Assembly (NCBI GenBank): GCA_030602615.1
Contig: JAUVZM010000025.1
Location: 1 to 32,473, forward strand
Source of the DNA: a bacterium
Lineage (GTDB): Bacteria > Armatimonadota > Zipacnadia > Zipacnadales > Zipacnadaceae
Length of the DNA stretch: 32,473 bases
Direction: 5' to 3'
Part shown: positions 8,909-17,481 of the stretch, piece by piece
Layout of the letters: every line of letters starts with the position of its first letter
Position numbering within the stretch: position 1 is the first letter of the stretch
Notes under the pieces: generated by a model
What the model saw: the letters and a program-made list of their open reading frames with translations, nothing else
Told to the model about the DNA's origin: nothing
Databases searched by the model: none
Translations under genes and position numbers: made by a program

Positions 8909-8968
8909 GTTCAGCGCAGTCTGCCTATGGAAGGAAAATCCCAGCCAGCAGTGAACTTGAGGCATGAG

Positions 8969-10363
8969 ATGAATGCAGCCGACACCTCGGCAAACGAGCC
9001 AGATCAGCAAGCCGGCCTGAGCACTGGTGGCAAGTGCGGCCTGTGGGCCTGCGGCGGCTGTGCCTTCCTGCTGGCGGTTGCCATTGTCGTCAGCGGGGTG
9101 CTAGCGGCCCGTTGGCTGGCAGGTAATCCCGAAACTCTCAGCAAGCTCTACGGTGAGCAGCCGACTCCGCAGATACTAATCCAGCCCGGTGGGGTGGTGC
9201 GGATGGTCTCAGATGAGTGGATGCCCGACTCGACGCCGGTGTGGAGTCCGGAGGGCGGACGGATAGCCGTTAGCGCCACTCCTAAGATAAACGTTTTTGG
9301 TATCCTCAGTCGGCCCCCGCCGATGGTTGTTGACCCTCGCCGCCAGGAGGAGGCCGGCATGAGGTGGGTCGTGGAGGTGATGGCACCGCGGGTAGTGATA
9401 TTCGACATAGTCGCCGGCGGTGAGCGGATAGCATATCAAGCCAGCGCTGAGCGTATGCAGTGGCCAACGGAGGTGGCCTGGTTCCCGGATGGCCGGCGGC
9501 TGGCGGTGGGCGTTGAGCACATGCCGATGGACGACGAGCAACAGGAGAGGCCCCCGGAGCTGTGGGTCGTGGACATCGAGAAGAATGAGACCCGTAGGCT
9601 CGCCGATAATGTGCAAAGGCCCCACGTCTCGCCGAAGGGCCGCTGGATTGCCTGTCAGCAGCCTACTGGTGAGGAGTACGAGACTGCAGTAATGGTGCTG
9701 GACGCCGAGGACGGCTCCGAGGTGTGGGCCTGCCAGAAGCCCTCCGGGAACACCCTCTGGGATGTGGCAGGCGACATTCTCTATTTCTTCAGCTATGGAA
9801 CCGAGGAGAAGGCCAGGGGATGGCGCAAAGCTCAACTCCCCGCCGGGGAAGTGACGAGTGTGGCGCTGAAAGAAGTGCAGGTGAGCCGCCCGTCGCGCCT
9901 CACCTCTGCTCAGGAGGTGTCGGTGCCCGGCCACAGCGGCGGTCCCCAGGATCAAGAAGAATGGACCTATCGGCTGCGGGTCAGGGATTTCACGCGGGGC
10001 CACTACTGGTATCTGACACCACCTCTCAATACCCGCTTTGCAGCGCTGGGAGTCTGCTTGGACGGGCGCTACATGCTGGTCCGGGCGGGCAAGGCGCTCT
10101 GGGCTTACCGGCTGGCTGATGGCAAGTTCTACCAGGTGACCGATCCGACAAGTCTGGATTTCCTCTGGGCTGAGCTGGATCCGTCGGGCACCAAGGTGTG
10201 CCTTGTCGGCGACCTGCTGGAGGAAGACATCTTTCGCATATTCACCACCGGTCTGAGTATGCCGGTGATGATGTTACAGTTGGACGAAGAGCGGATTCTG
10301 AGCCAGCCCGGCTACGACGAGCCGGCGCTGCCATCATCTGACAATCAGGAGGAAGATCAATGA
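8969..10363 (+). CDS. Membrane-anchored beta-propeller (TolB/WD40-like) protein
   Basis: 464 aa from the ATG at 8969, chosen because TTGAGG lies six bases upstream; the frame is open back to 8837 without a ribosome site. A hydrophobic segment at about 27-50 (CGGCAFLLAVAIVVSGVLAA) would anchor it, with the rest outside the cytoplasm. The outer part has propeller-blade signatures of the PD40/TolB kind: PVWSPEGGRIAVSATP, VAWFPDGRRLAVGVEH, PHVSPKGRWIACQQ, VCLDGRYMLVRAG and LDPSGTKVCLVGD. Such folds bind proteins or ligands; no catalytic residues are evident. Its stop overlaps the start of kdsC (ATGA), so the two are translated together, but the reason for the pairing is not clear. Confidence 0.85.
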   Translation: MNAADTSANEPDQQAGLSTGGKCGLWACGGCAFLLAVAIVVSGVLAARWLAGNPETLSKLYGEQPTPQILIQPGGVVRMVSDEWMPDSTPVWSPEGGRIAVSATPKINVFGILSRPPPMVVDPRRQEEAGMRWVVEVMAPRVVIFDIVAGGERIAYQASAERMQWPTEVAWFPDGRRLAVGVEHMPMDDEQQERPPELWVVDIEKNETRRLADNVQRPHVSPKGRWIACQQPTGEEYETAVMVLDAEDGSEVWACQKPSGNTLWDVAGDILYFFSYGTEEKARGWRKAQLPAGEVTSVALKEVQVSRPSRLTSAQEVSVPGHSGGPQDQEEWTYRLRVRDFTRGHYWYLTPPLNTRFAALGVCLDGRYMLVRAGKALWAYRLADGKFYQVTDPTSLDFLWAELDPSGTKVCLVGDLLEEDIFRIFTTGLSMPVMMLQLDEERILSQPGYDEPALPSSDNQEEDQ

Positions 10364-10857
10364 GCGAAACAGGATGGCCCCCCAACGAGATTAAGCTACT
10401 GATGCTGGACGTGGATGGAACACTCACTGACGGTGGGCTTTACTTTACGGGTGAAGGTCAGGCCATGAAACGATTTGACGTTCAGGATGGTTTGGGTCTG
10501 GCGCGACTCCAGCGGGCCGGAGTCGAAGTCGTCATCATCAGCGCCGACCGGTCTCCAATTATTCGGGCGCGTGCCCAAAGGCTGGGCATTCGCGCTGCCC
10601 TCGAGGGCTGTCAGGATAAGGGGGAAGCTGTGCGCCTGCTACTGGAGGAGCGCAAGCTGAAGCCCTCCGCGGCCCTCTATATGGGCGATGACATCAAGGA
10701 TCTGGCGGCGATGGCCGAGGTGGGCCACAGTGCTGCGCCGGCCAACGCCGTGGAGGCGGTCCGCGAGGCGGCGGATTATGTAACTACCAGAGGCGGCGGG
10801 CACGGGGCAGTGCGGGAGGTTTGTGATCTGATAATGAAGCGCATTGAGAAGCAATAG
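10360..10857 (+). CDS. kdsC: KdsC-type HAD phosphatase (3-deoxy-D-manno-octulosonate-8-phosphate phosphatase)
   Basis: 165 aa, the typical length of the capless C0 HAD family to which KdsC belongs. KdsC removes phosphate from KDO-8-P in the synthesis of the LPS inner core sugar KDO. Seen: the nucleophile motif LMLDVDGTLTDGG (Asp17, Asp19), FDVQDGLGLARLQRAGVEVVIISAD (motif II Ser), CQDKGEAV (motif III Lys), and YMGDDIKDLAAM (motif IV Asp-Asp). The C-terminal TRGGGHGAVREVCDLIM is characteristic of KdsC and of the related sialic-acid-linked phosphatase. AGGAGG precedes the ATG, which overlaps the stop of the propeller gene. No KDO synthase or isomerase is in the window, so the exact sugar is inferred. 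Confidence 0.9.
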   Translation: MSETGWPPNEIKLLMLDVDGTLTDGGLYFTGEGQAMKRFDVQDGLGLARLQRAGVEVVIISADRSPIIRARAQRLGIRAALEGCQDKGEAVRLLLEERKLKPSAALYMGDDIKDLAAMAEVGHSAAPANAVEAVREAADYVTTRGGGHGAVREVCDLIMKRIEKQ

Positions 10858-10866
10858 CTGCTTGAT

Positions 10867-10956
10867 TCAGAAGAAAAAGGCCAGCAGCCAGTAGGAAAAA
10901 GCCGCCAATACGGCGGTAATGGGCAGAGTCAGGACCCAGGCCACTTTCGTTCTATG
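10867..10956 (-). pseudogene. Tail remnant of a PiT-family inorganic phosphate permease
   Basis: On the minus strand, TKVAWVLTLPITAVLAAF followed by a hydrophobic run and a stop (10869-10867) matches the last helix of PiT phosphate transporters, whose C-terminus carries a conserved AWxxTLP motif. The frame meets a TGA a few codons upstream of this segment and no further PiT sequence is seen in the next 180 bases. Only about 30 codons of the 3' end survive. It lies between kdsC and the symporter gene, both on the plus strand. The tail is too short to be functional. Confidence 0.6.
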
Positions 10957-11141
10957 GCCTGAACCTGGAGGAGGTCATTGAACTTTGAGCAGGGAAATGT
11001 GATTACCAATTGCTCCTGCAAATCGGGAACTGAATGCCGGCCTACCCTCTTCGGCTTGACATCCGATGAACCCGGGGCGGTCCCAGAAGAACCAGCCGGT
11101 GGGTTCCCTATTTGCACTGTCCCAACATAAGGAGAATCAAA

Positions 11142-12956
11142 ATGAAAACAGGTTTGCTAACTGCTGGTGACTGGGTGGCAATTGGTATCTACCTGATAGG
11201 CATAGTGGTGCTGGGCTGGTGGATCTCCAAGCGCCAGAGAACCTCTGAGGACTACTTCGTGGCCGGTCGGCGAATGGGCTGGTTTACTTTGGCTATATCC
11301 ATATGGGTATCTCTGTGCAGTGCTAACACGATGCTGGGCGCCCCGGGATATGCCTACGAGCATGATCTGCAATTTCTGCCAGTAGTGTGGCTGCTGATCG
11401 TACCCATCGTCATTGTAGTCATCTACACTATACTCCCGGTATTCCACCCCCTGTCGCTGACAACGGCCTATACTTACTTGGAACGGCGCTACGGTCTGAG
11501 CGTAAGAATGATAGGGAGCATTCTGTTCATTCTGCTGCGGGGAGGATGGCTGGCGACTGTCATCTATGCGCCCTCGGTGGCGCTTAGCGCCGTGATTGAC
11601 ATCCCCGGCATCGCGGAGCATCAGGAGACCTGGGCAATTATTATCACCCTCGGCGTGGTCGCTACTATATATACCACTATGGGTGGGATAGAGGCAGATA
11701 TCTGGAGCGACGTCATCCAGTTCTTCATATTTACCAGCGGTATAGTGTTTATATGGGTCTATGTGCTTCGCGATGTAGGGGGCTGGCAGGAGGTGTGGCG
11801 CATTGGCACAGAAACAGGTCACACATATCCAATGAGCAGTGGCAAGGAGTTCTGGGACTGGATACGGAATCCTAACTTGAAGTTCTCAGTCGAACTAACG
11901 TTCTTATGGATACTGATGAGGCAGGCACTCGGCCAGCTAAATGACAGGGGGATCGACCAGCTTACTTTGCAGCGCTACTTCAGTGCTCGCAGCGTCAAAG
12001 AGAGCATCCGCGCTGTCTGGATTGCTGGGATTTCCGACTTCCCCTTGGTGACACTGCTTTACATCACCGGCACCGGAATATTCGCCTACTTTCATCTTTA
12101 TGGCGACAGATTCGCCAATATGCCCCAGAACCCCGACCAGATGCTACCCTACTTTGTGGTGGCCGTCCTTCCGGTAGGGATATCAGGGCTGTTCATCGCC
12201 GCGTTATTCGCTGCAACTATGTCCAGTGTTGACTCGGGGATGAATTCGCTTAGTGCTACCTGTATCACCGACTTCTACCGTCGGCTGCGCGGAACCGAAA
12301 GCACCGAGAGCAGCCGGCGAAGTTTTGATAAGTTCGTCGCTACCCTGGGGGCGGTCGTTATTACTGGCATACTGGTGGCAATAGGTCTCAGCATATTGCC
12401 CGGCACATGGGTAGCAGCTCAGAGCTCGATAGGCCTGCTTATTGTGGTCCTGACTGCGGCTTGCCTGGCAGTGATAGTCGGCCTAGTTGCATATGCCTTC
12501 GTCACGCGGCCGCTGCTCCGCAGAGCCCTGGCGCGGAGCCAACCCGAAGTCGCCGACGAAGCCCACTACTTGCGAGCCTCGCGCTACACCACTGTTTTTT
12601 GGGGCCTGATGGCCACATTCGTTGCTTTATTCGTTGGGCAACTGGGTCAAATCTATAGAATCTGTGTCATGCTAATGGGCTTCTGGACCGGGCCGCTGCT
12701 GGGCATCTTCCTGTTGGGTCTCTTCACGCGGCGAGCTAATGCTACCGGGGTGATTATTGGCGCCCTCACCGGGGCTATCTGCTGCGGTATCTGGGCTCTA
12801 GTACTGCATTACACGCCGTGGCTGTATGCTTTCGTGGGGTTAGTTCCGACAGTCACCATTGGCTACCTGGTCAGCGTGGCTACCACCCCGCCCGAGCCTG
12901 AGCAGATTGAGGGCATGACTTTCTACACGCGCTTTCCACTCGACAAAGACGCATAG
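11142..12956 (+). CDS. Sodium:solute symporter (SSS family)
   Basis: 604 aa from the ATG at 11142, preceded by AAGGAG. It is an inner-membrane carrier that couples sodium entry to uptake of a sugar, amino acid, carboxylate or similar solute. About 13-14 hydrophobic segments are spread along the chain. Family signs are the first helix VAIGIYLIGIVVLGWWISKR followed by SEDYFVAGRRMGWFTLAISI (the DYFLAGR-type loop), SANTMLGAPGYAYEHDL, the Gly-rich TTMGGIEADIWSDVIQFFIF, and GLFIAALFAATMSSVDSGMNS, which is the classic sodium-site helix with paired Ser residues. The substrate cannot be read from the sequence. The 284 bases upstream hold the PiT remnant and no gene; a TTGACA at 11056 has no partner -10. 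The gene converges on the PfkB kinase gene. Confidence 0.92.
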   Translation: MKTGLLTAGDWVAIGIYLIGIVVLGWWISKRQRTSEDYFVAGRRMGWFTLAISIWVSLCSANTMLGAPGYAYEHDLQFLPVVWLLIVPIVIVVIYTILPVFHPLSLTTAYTYLERRYGLSVRMIGSILFILLRGGWLATVIYAPSVALSAVIDIPGIAEHQETWAIIITLGVVATIYTTMGGIEADIWSDVIQFFIFTSGIVFIWVYVLRDVGGWQEVWRIGTETGHTYPMSSGKEFWDWIRNPNLKFSVELTFLWILMRQALGQLNDRGIDQLTLQRYFSARSVKESIRAVWIAGISDFPLVTLLYITGTGIFAYFHLYGDRFANMPQNPDQMLPYFVVAVLPVGISGLFIAALFAATMSSVDSGMNSLSATCITDFYRRLRGTESTESSRRSFDKFVATLGAVVITGILVAIGLSILPGTWVAAQSSIGLLIVVLTAACLAVIVGLVAYAFVTRPLLRRALARSQPEVADEAHYLRASRYTTVFWGLMATFVALFVGQLGQIYRICVMLMGFWTGPLLGIFLLGLFTRRANATGVIIGALTGAICCGIWALVLHYTPWLYAFVGLVPTVTIGYLVSVATTPPEPEQIEGMTFYTRFPLDKDA

Positions 12957-12998
12957 GGGGCCAGCGCCGGGGGAACTGCTCGGGAGCACACCGATACC

Positions 12999-14033
12999 TC
13001 AGCCCCAGCCGCCTCGCTCAAACTGGGCCAGGATCTGCCCAGCAGTAGCCGTCCCGGTAGTACCGATCTGTTGTATGGTGACCGACGCAGTTAGGTTGCC
13101 TATTAACGCCGCCTCAGCCAAGGAAGCGCCGCAGCATAACGAGCAGACTATTCCGGCTGCTGTGCTGTCGCCGGCTCCGGTAACGTCGATTGGTCCGCTG
13201 GGTGGCACTGTGGGCACATGCGTTGAGCTGGCCGCGGTGCATACGGAGATCCCTTCGGCATCCAGAGTGACAAATACCGGTCGGCCGGTCCGGGCAGCAA
13301 GCTCTCGGCCGCAGCGTTCCGCTACAGCTCGCGGCACTACCTCTCGCGTTTCCTGTTCCACAGCTACTAATGCCTCGTATCTGTTCGGCTTGAGGGCAAC
13401 ATTCTGAAACTGTCCTATGCGGGTGCGCGAGTCCGCCAGGAAGACCACCTCGGAGTGGTCGGCTGCCAGGTCAGCCAGACTACCTCTGACCCGGTCGGTA
13501 ATCACTCCACGGTTGCGTTCCGGGACCTGATCGGCAATGACCACGGCGTCGGCGTGCGGGATGAGCGATCTCAGTGCCTCAACGAGCTGAGTTTCGACAG
13601 TCTCGGATAGGGGCTGACGGTTCTTGATATCAAGGCGATTCAGTTCCACCTCGGTGCCGTCAGGCTTGCGCTCCATCGGCTTGATGTAGGTGGGAGTGAA
13701 TACATCGCGGCTTTGGATCAGGTGCGAGCCAGTGACCTGCTGCTCGGTCAGATCGCATTTAAGCTCATAGCCAGGCCCGCCGTCGCCGATCAGCCCCACT
13801 GCCCATATTCTGTCAGGCCCCAGGGCTGCCAGGTTGGTGCAGACATTTCCCGCTGCGCCGGGACTGTGGCGGACCTCCACTATCTGGAGGGTCTCTTTGC
13901 CTGTCTCCAGGGAGGTTTCGCTAAGAGAGGGGTCAATGACCAGGTATTTGTCCAGAAAGTAGTCACCAACCACGATAACACTCAGCTTGCTGAATTGCCC
14001 CAGAATTTGCTGCAATCGCTCTGCGGATATCAT
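12999..14033 (-). CDS. PfkB-family kinase, RfaE1/HldE N-domain-like (heptose-7-phosphate kinase type)
   Basis: 344 aa. Ribokinase-fold kinases of this branch phosphorylate a sugar phosphate; HldE/RfaE1 makes heptose 1,7-bisphosphate for LPS. Seen: the N-terminal VIVVGDYFLDKYLV, SPGAAGNVCTNLAALG (substrate-binding Gly-Gly-type region), VGLIGDGGPGYEL, and the catalytic IDVTGAGDSTAAGIV with the general base Asp and anion hole. The nucleotidyltransferase domain that follows in bifunctional HldE is absent. It is the last gene of a four-gene minus-strand operon, 25 bases after the DHS-like gene. The HAD phosphatase upstream could remove the phosphate this kinase leaves, as GmhB does in heptose synthesis. 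Start ATG at 14033. Confidence 0.85.
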   Translation of the reverse strand: MISAERLQQILGQFSKLSVIVVGDYFLDKYLVIDPSLSETSLETGKETLQIVEVRHSPGAAGNVCTNLAALGPDRIWAVGLIGDGGPGYELKCDLTEQQVTGSHLIQSRDVFTPTYIKPMERKPDGTEVELNRLDIKNRQPLSETVETQLVEALRSLIPHADAVVIADQVPERNRGVITDRVRGSLADLAADHSEVVFLADSRTRIGQFQNVALKPNRYEALVAVEQETREVVPRAVAERCGRELAARTGRPVFVTLDAEGISVCTAASSTHVPTVPPSGPIDVTGAGDSTAAGIVCSLCCGASLAEAALIGNLTASVTIQQIGTTGTATAGQILAQFERGGWG

Positions 14034-14058
14034 AGACTGAAGGTAGCCTCCCCGTCGG

Positions 14059-15027
14059 CTACTGCTCGATCATAGAAGTGACCATGCGGTGCAAATGCGG
14101 CAGCGTCACTCGATGGTCAGCGTTAATATAAAAGCTCTCCCCGCCGTCGGCCACTGTCCGGACCAAAATGGTCTTCCAGGGGCGGAAATAGTAGAACGGA
14201 TTGCTTTTGGGCGGCTGGTGGTGATAATCATCGGGCAAAGGGATGAGGTCGAAGACAGCGGTTGTAAAGTGTCGAATCTCGCACCCCTCCTGCTGGGCGA
14301 CGTTGCGGGCCATAGACAGGGCCTTCAGATAAGTCTCGGGGCCCATTATTGCTGTGCCTACATTCAGCAAGACGCCGCCTTCAAGCTGGGAGACACTGTG
14401 GGCCAGCGTCAGGAAGTCTCGGTACGAGGATGCTCCGAGTGCTGCTCCGTCGCAGTTGGGATGTGCGTGAACGATGTCGCAGCCAATTCCGACGTGGATA
14501 GTCACGGGCACACCCAACTGGTAGGCTGAGGCCAAAATGCTGATTTCTTTGTGGGGGAAGTCACGCTCCCAAATCGCCCGACCGGCTGCTTCTCCCAGGC
14601 CGATACCCTCTGCGGCGGCCTGCTGGGCGAACTCGTTGACGACTCCGCTCTCTTGCCACAGTCCAAATTGCCCTGCGCGGATATAGCGGCTGACGCTCTC
14701 GCTGGTCGCGCCGATCATGGCAAGCTCGGTGTCATGAATGGCCACGGCGCCGTTTCCTGCTACATGGCTGACTATCCCGCGCCGCAGCAGATCAATGACA
14801 AATCGGGAAAGCCCAGCCTTGACCACATGCGCGCCCATCATGAGGATGACGGCAGCGCCCCGCCGACGGGCCGCGACCATTCGCTGGGCAACCGCCGCCA
14901 GCTCCTCGCTTTCAAACGGCGGAACCGGATCATCCAGTTCGTACAGATCCTCAACAACTACATCGTGCTCCCGCTGGTCGAGGGGGCGAAGATGCAAACG
15001 GCTGCGGTCAAAGATTGGATAAGGCAT
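14059..15027 (-). CDS. Deoxyhypusine-synthase-like conserved protein of unknown function
   Basis: 322 aa from the ATG at 15027. The ribosome site GGAGAAG sits inside the last codons of the upstream HAD gene, and only two bases separate that stop from this start. An earlier in-frame ATG at 15045 lies before the ribosome site. Landmarks are MMGAHVVKAGLSRFVIDLL, VSHVAGNGAVAIHDTELAM, VPVTIHVGIGCDIVHAHPN and LNVGTAIMGPETYLKAL. The Gly-rich, Rossmann-like layout recalls deoxyhypusine synthases (NAD-dependent), but this is a bacterial relative with no eIF5A partner expected, so the name would mislead as a function. The short-range coupling with a HAD phosphatase and a PfkB kinase suggests a role in metabolism of a phosphorylated sugar. 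The family assignment is from general resemblance only. Confidence 0.75.
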   Translation of the reverse strand: MPYPIFDRSRLHLRPLDQREHDVVVEDLYELDDPVPPFESEELAAVAQRMVAARRRGAAVILMMGAHVVKAGLSRFVIDLLRRGIVSHVAGNGAVAIHDTELAMIGATSESVSRYIRAGQFGLWQESGVVNEFAQQAAAEGIGLGEAAGRAIWERDFPHKEISILASAYQLGVPVTIHVGIGCDIVHAHPNCDGAALGASSYRDFLTLAHSVSQLEGGVLLNVGTAIMGPETYLKALSMARNVAQQEGCEIRHFTTAVFDLIPLPDDYHHQPPKSNPFYYFRPWKTILVRTVADGGESFYINADHRVTLPHLHRMVTSMIEQ

Positions 15028-15029
15028 GG

Positions 15030-15899
15030 TTAGACTTCTCCGCATAGATATGCAATCAGGCTTTCGTGGTCGCGCAAGTCAGGAACGATCAGGTCGGCCC
15101 CCGCCGCGATGAGTCGTTCCCGCTTCCATCGGTTAAGCTCGCCTATATTGGTCTCAGTGCTGGCGACTCCGACTGCTGTTCCCCCCGCCTGCTTTGTGCT
15201 TTCAATCTCGACGTATCCGTCACCGAAACATAGCAACTGGTCGCCAGAAAGACTGTTCGTCTCCAGGATGTCGCTGATCAGTAATCCCTTAGAGAACTCC
15301 TTGTAGTCATCAATGGCCCCATAAACCCGGTCGGCGAAGAACCCCTCGAGCTGCAGCGCACGTACCTCCCGCAGCACGTAGGGCCGGTCGGTGCCGCTGG
15401 CTAGATACATCACCAGACCGCGGCTGTGAAGGGCCTCCAGAAGCTGCCGGGAGCCTGGCACCAGCATCTGCTCCGCATCTGCATCGCCGCTTTCTAAGCT
15501 CGCCACTCTTTCTTTGATTGTGTCCCACAGTAGCTGCAGATATTGATGCTTATACTCCAACGGAGCTTTCGGCCGGCCACCACGTTTCTCAATCTCCTCA
15601 CAAAGGCCTATCATTTGGTAGATGGTCTGCTTGCCAGTCATGTCAATGACAAGCTCTTTGATGAGCAGGCGGATATCCTGACGCGTCTCGCAGTTGCGTT
15701 GATGCTGGGCCAGGATATCTGTCAGCATGGGTATCATAACGTCCTGCCAGCCTGCTCTTATCAACGACAGGGTGCCGTCAAAATCAAAGAGCACAGCCTT
15801 AAAGCTACCGCGGGCCAGCTCATTTGTGATCAGCTCAATATTGGTTCCCGGCAACCTGGTCGAAGCTCCGTTGCCGTCTGTCGGTTGTTCAGCGGTCAC
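15030..15899 (-). CDS. HAD-superfamily hydrolase (phosphatase)
   Basis: 289 aa from a GTG at 15899; the frame is open to a GTG at 15911, but the AGGAG there overlaps that codon and could serve only the later one. HAD motifs are complete: VLFDFDGTLSLIRAGW (nucleophile and acid/base Asp), YLASGTDRPYV (motif II Ser/Thr), a Lys in KEFSKGLLI (motif III), and LCFGDGYVEI (motif IV Asp). A helical cap lies between motifs I and II, as in phosphoglycolate-phosphatase-type members. The substrate is probably a small phosphorylated sugar or alcohol. It is immediately upstream of, and translationally coupled to, the DHS-like gene, and the kinase gene follows. About 30 residues before motif I have no assigned role. 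Confidence 0.85.
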   Translation of the reverse strand: MTAEQPTDGNGASTRLPGTNIELITNELARGSFKAVLFDFDGTLSLIRAGWQDVMIPMLTDILAQHQRNCETRQDIRLLIKELVIDMTGKQTIYQMIGLCEEIEKRGGRPKAPLEYKHQYLQLLWDTIKERVASLESGDADAEQMLVPGSRQLLEALHSRGLVMYLASGTDRPYVLREVRALQLEGFFADRVYGAIDDYKEFSKGLLISDILETNSLSGDQLLCFGDGYVEIESTKQAGGTAVGVASTETNIGELNRWKRERLIAAGADLIVPDLRDHESLIAYLCGEV

Positions 15900-15951
15900 T
15901 GGTCGAAACACTCCTATAATGTTAGTTGCTTGTATTGGTCCCGAGAGCGCT

Positions 15952-17481
15952 TCATCCCGGCTCGCGCAGCTCGCGCTTCAGTACCTTGCCCAAGGCTGAT
16001 TTGGGCAACGACTCTTGGAACTCCACTATGCGGGGCACTTTGAACGGCGCCAGGTGCTGGCGGCAATGACTGATGACCTGCTCAGCACTAAGCTCGATAC
16101 CCTCGGCTGGCACTATCACTGCTCTGACCCGCTCGCCGCGCACAGGATCCGGCCTTCCCACCACGGCCACCTCGGCGACCTGGGGCATCTGGGCTATGAC
16201 GTCCTCGACCTCGCGCGGGTAGACATTGGTGCCCCCGACTATGATCATATCTTTCTTGCGGTCAACGATGTACAGGTAGCCGTCGGCGTCCAGCTTGCCC
16301 AAATCGCCGGTGTACAGCCAGCCATCTTTGATGGCCTCCGCGGTGGCAGTCGCGTCCTGCCAGTAGCCCTGCATGACATTGTCACCGGCCACTATGATCT
16401 CGCCCACTTCTCCTGTGGGCAGATCCTGGCCGGTATCGTCCACGATGCGAACTTCTACTCCCAGTATGGGCGGCCCAACACTGCCGGGCTTTTGCACTCC
16501 CTGGGGCGGATTGGCGCTCACCACCGGAGAGGCCTCCGTTGGTCCGTAACCTTCGACCAGCACTACGCCGTAGCGCTCCTGGAAGCCGGAGAGAACCTCA
16601 AGCGGCAGCGGCGCGCCGCCGGAGATGCATGCCCGCAGGCTATGCAGGTCATGCTCGCGGCTGGTTCGGCACTTTGTCAGTACAGCGAACATCGCCGGGA
16701 CGCCGGCAAATATGGTAACCTGATGCTTCTCCAGGGTCTCCAGCACCGGCAGTGGGGCAAACGCTGTCTGCAGCACAATTTCGGCGCCGGCTAGCAGCGG
16801 TAGTATCATACAGACAGTGGCACCAAACGAATGAAACAGCGGCAAGACGGCCAGGAATGTATCCTCGCTGCTCACCCCTATCAGCTCGCGGCAGGAACGG
16901 GCGTTGGCCAACAGATTACGGTGGGACAGCACCGCACCTTTGGGCTGGCCAGTCGTCCCCGAAGTGTAGATGAGCACCGCCGGGTCGTCAAGTTGAGCTG
17001 CGTCCGACTGCACGGGCCGGTCAGCACGCGCGGACGTAAGCTGTTCCAGATCAATGGCCTCTTCTATCGCTGACTGCCCGCTGATGAGCAGATTCGTCAG
17101 CCCGGCTACCCGGCTGTGCAATTCGCTGACCAGAGAATCCAGCTCTGCGATGGAAATCAGCGTCTGTGCTTGCGCGTGGTTGAGGATATACGCTGCCTCA
17201 GCCGCGCTCAGTTGACAATGGACAGGTACTGCCATCGCCCCCAACGCCGTGGTAGCCAGGTACGAGACTATGAACTGGGGACAATTCGGAAGCAGCAGTC
17301 CCACGCGGTCGCCCCGCTTTACCCCCAGCTCAGCCAGACCGGCGGCCAGGCTTCCCGCACTGGCCGTCAGTTGCTGATATGTCAGTGTGTATTCGCCAGC
17401 TAGCACTGCTGGGCGCTGGCCGAATTCGGCGGCGGAGCTAAGCACCGCCCCAAACAGACCAGTCCTACTGTTATTGTCCAT
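15952..17481 (-). CDS. Acyl-CoA ligase (long-chain fatty-acid--CoA ligase type)
   Basis: 509 aa from the ATG at 17481, which follows AGGGAG; the frame is open to 17556 without a ribosome site. It is an AMP-forming adenylation enzyme that activates a carboxylic acid with ATP and joins it to CoA. Seen in order: TYQQLTASAGSLAAGLAELGVKRGDRVGLLL, the P-loop [30 protein letters not shown], the hinge GWLYTGDLGKLDADGYL followed by DRKKDMIIVGGTNVYP, and the C-terminal PKSALGKVLKREL with the catalytic Lys. The acid is not determined by these motifs. It is the first gene of the operon with the HAD, DHS-like and PfkB genes (52-base gap) and is divergent from acs across 194 bases. Whether it shares their pathway or only their transcript is unknown. 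Confidence 0.92.
   Translation of the reverse strand: MDNNSRTGLFGAVLSSAAEFGQRPAVLAGEYTLTYQQLTASAGSLAAGLAELGVKRGDRVGLLLPNCPQFIVSYLATTALGAMAVPVHCQLSAAEAAYILNHAQAQTLISIAELDSLVSELHSRVAGLTNLLISGQSAIEEAIDLEQLTSARADRPVQSDAAQLDDPAVLIYTSGTTGQPKGAVLSHRNLLANARSCRELIGVSSEDTFLAVLPLFHSFGATVCMILPLLAGAEIVLQTAFAPLPVLETLEKHQVTIFAGVPAMFAVLTKCRTSREHDLHSLRACISGGAPLPLEVLSGFQERYGVVLVEGYGPTEASPVVSANPPQGVQKPGSVGPPILGVEVRIVDDTGQDLPTGEVGEIIVAGDNVMQGYWQDATATAEAIKDGWLYTGDLGKLDADGYLYIVDRKKDMIIVGGTNVYPREVEDVIAQMPQVAEVAVVGRPDPVRGERVRAVIVPAEGIELSAEQVISHCRQHLAPFKVPRIVEFQESLPKSALGKVLKRELREPG

Noticed and set aside
10896-10916. Hairpin CCGCC-GTATT-GGCGG followed by CTTTTT on the minus strand, like an intrinsic terminator
   Set aside because: It lies inside the PiT coding remnant (Thr-Ala-Val-Leu-Ala-Ala-Phe codons) with no active minus-strand gene before it, so the resemblance is probably a product of the codons.
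11056-11061. TTGACA before the symporter gene
   Set aside because: No -10 hexamer at 16-18 bases downstream (GGTCCC instead).
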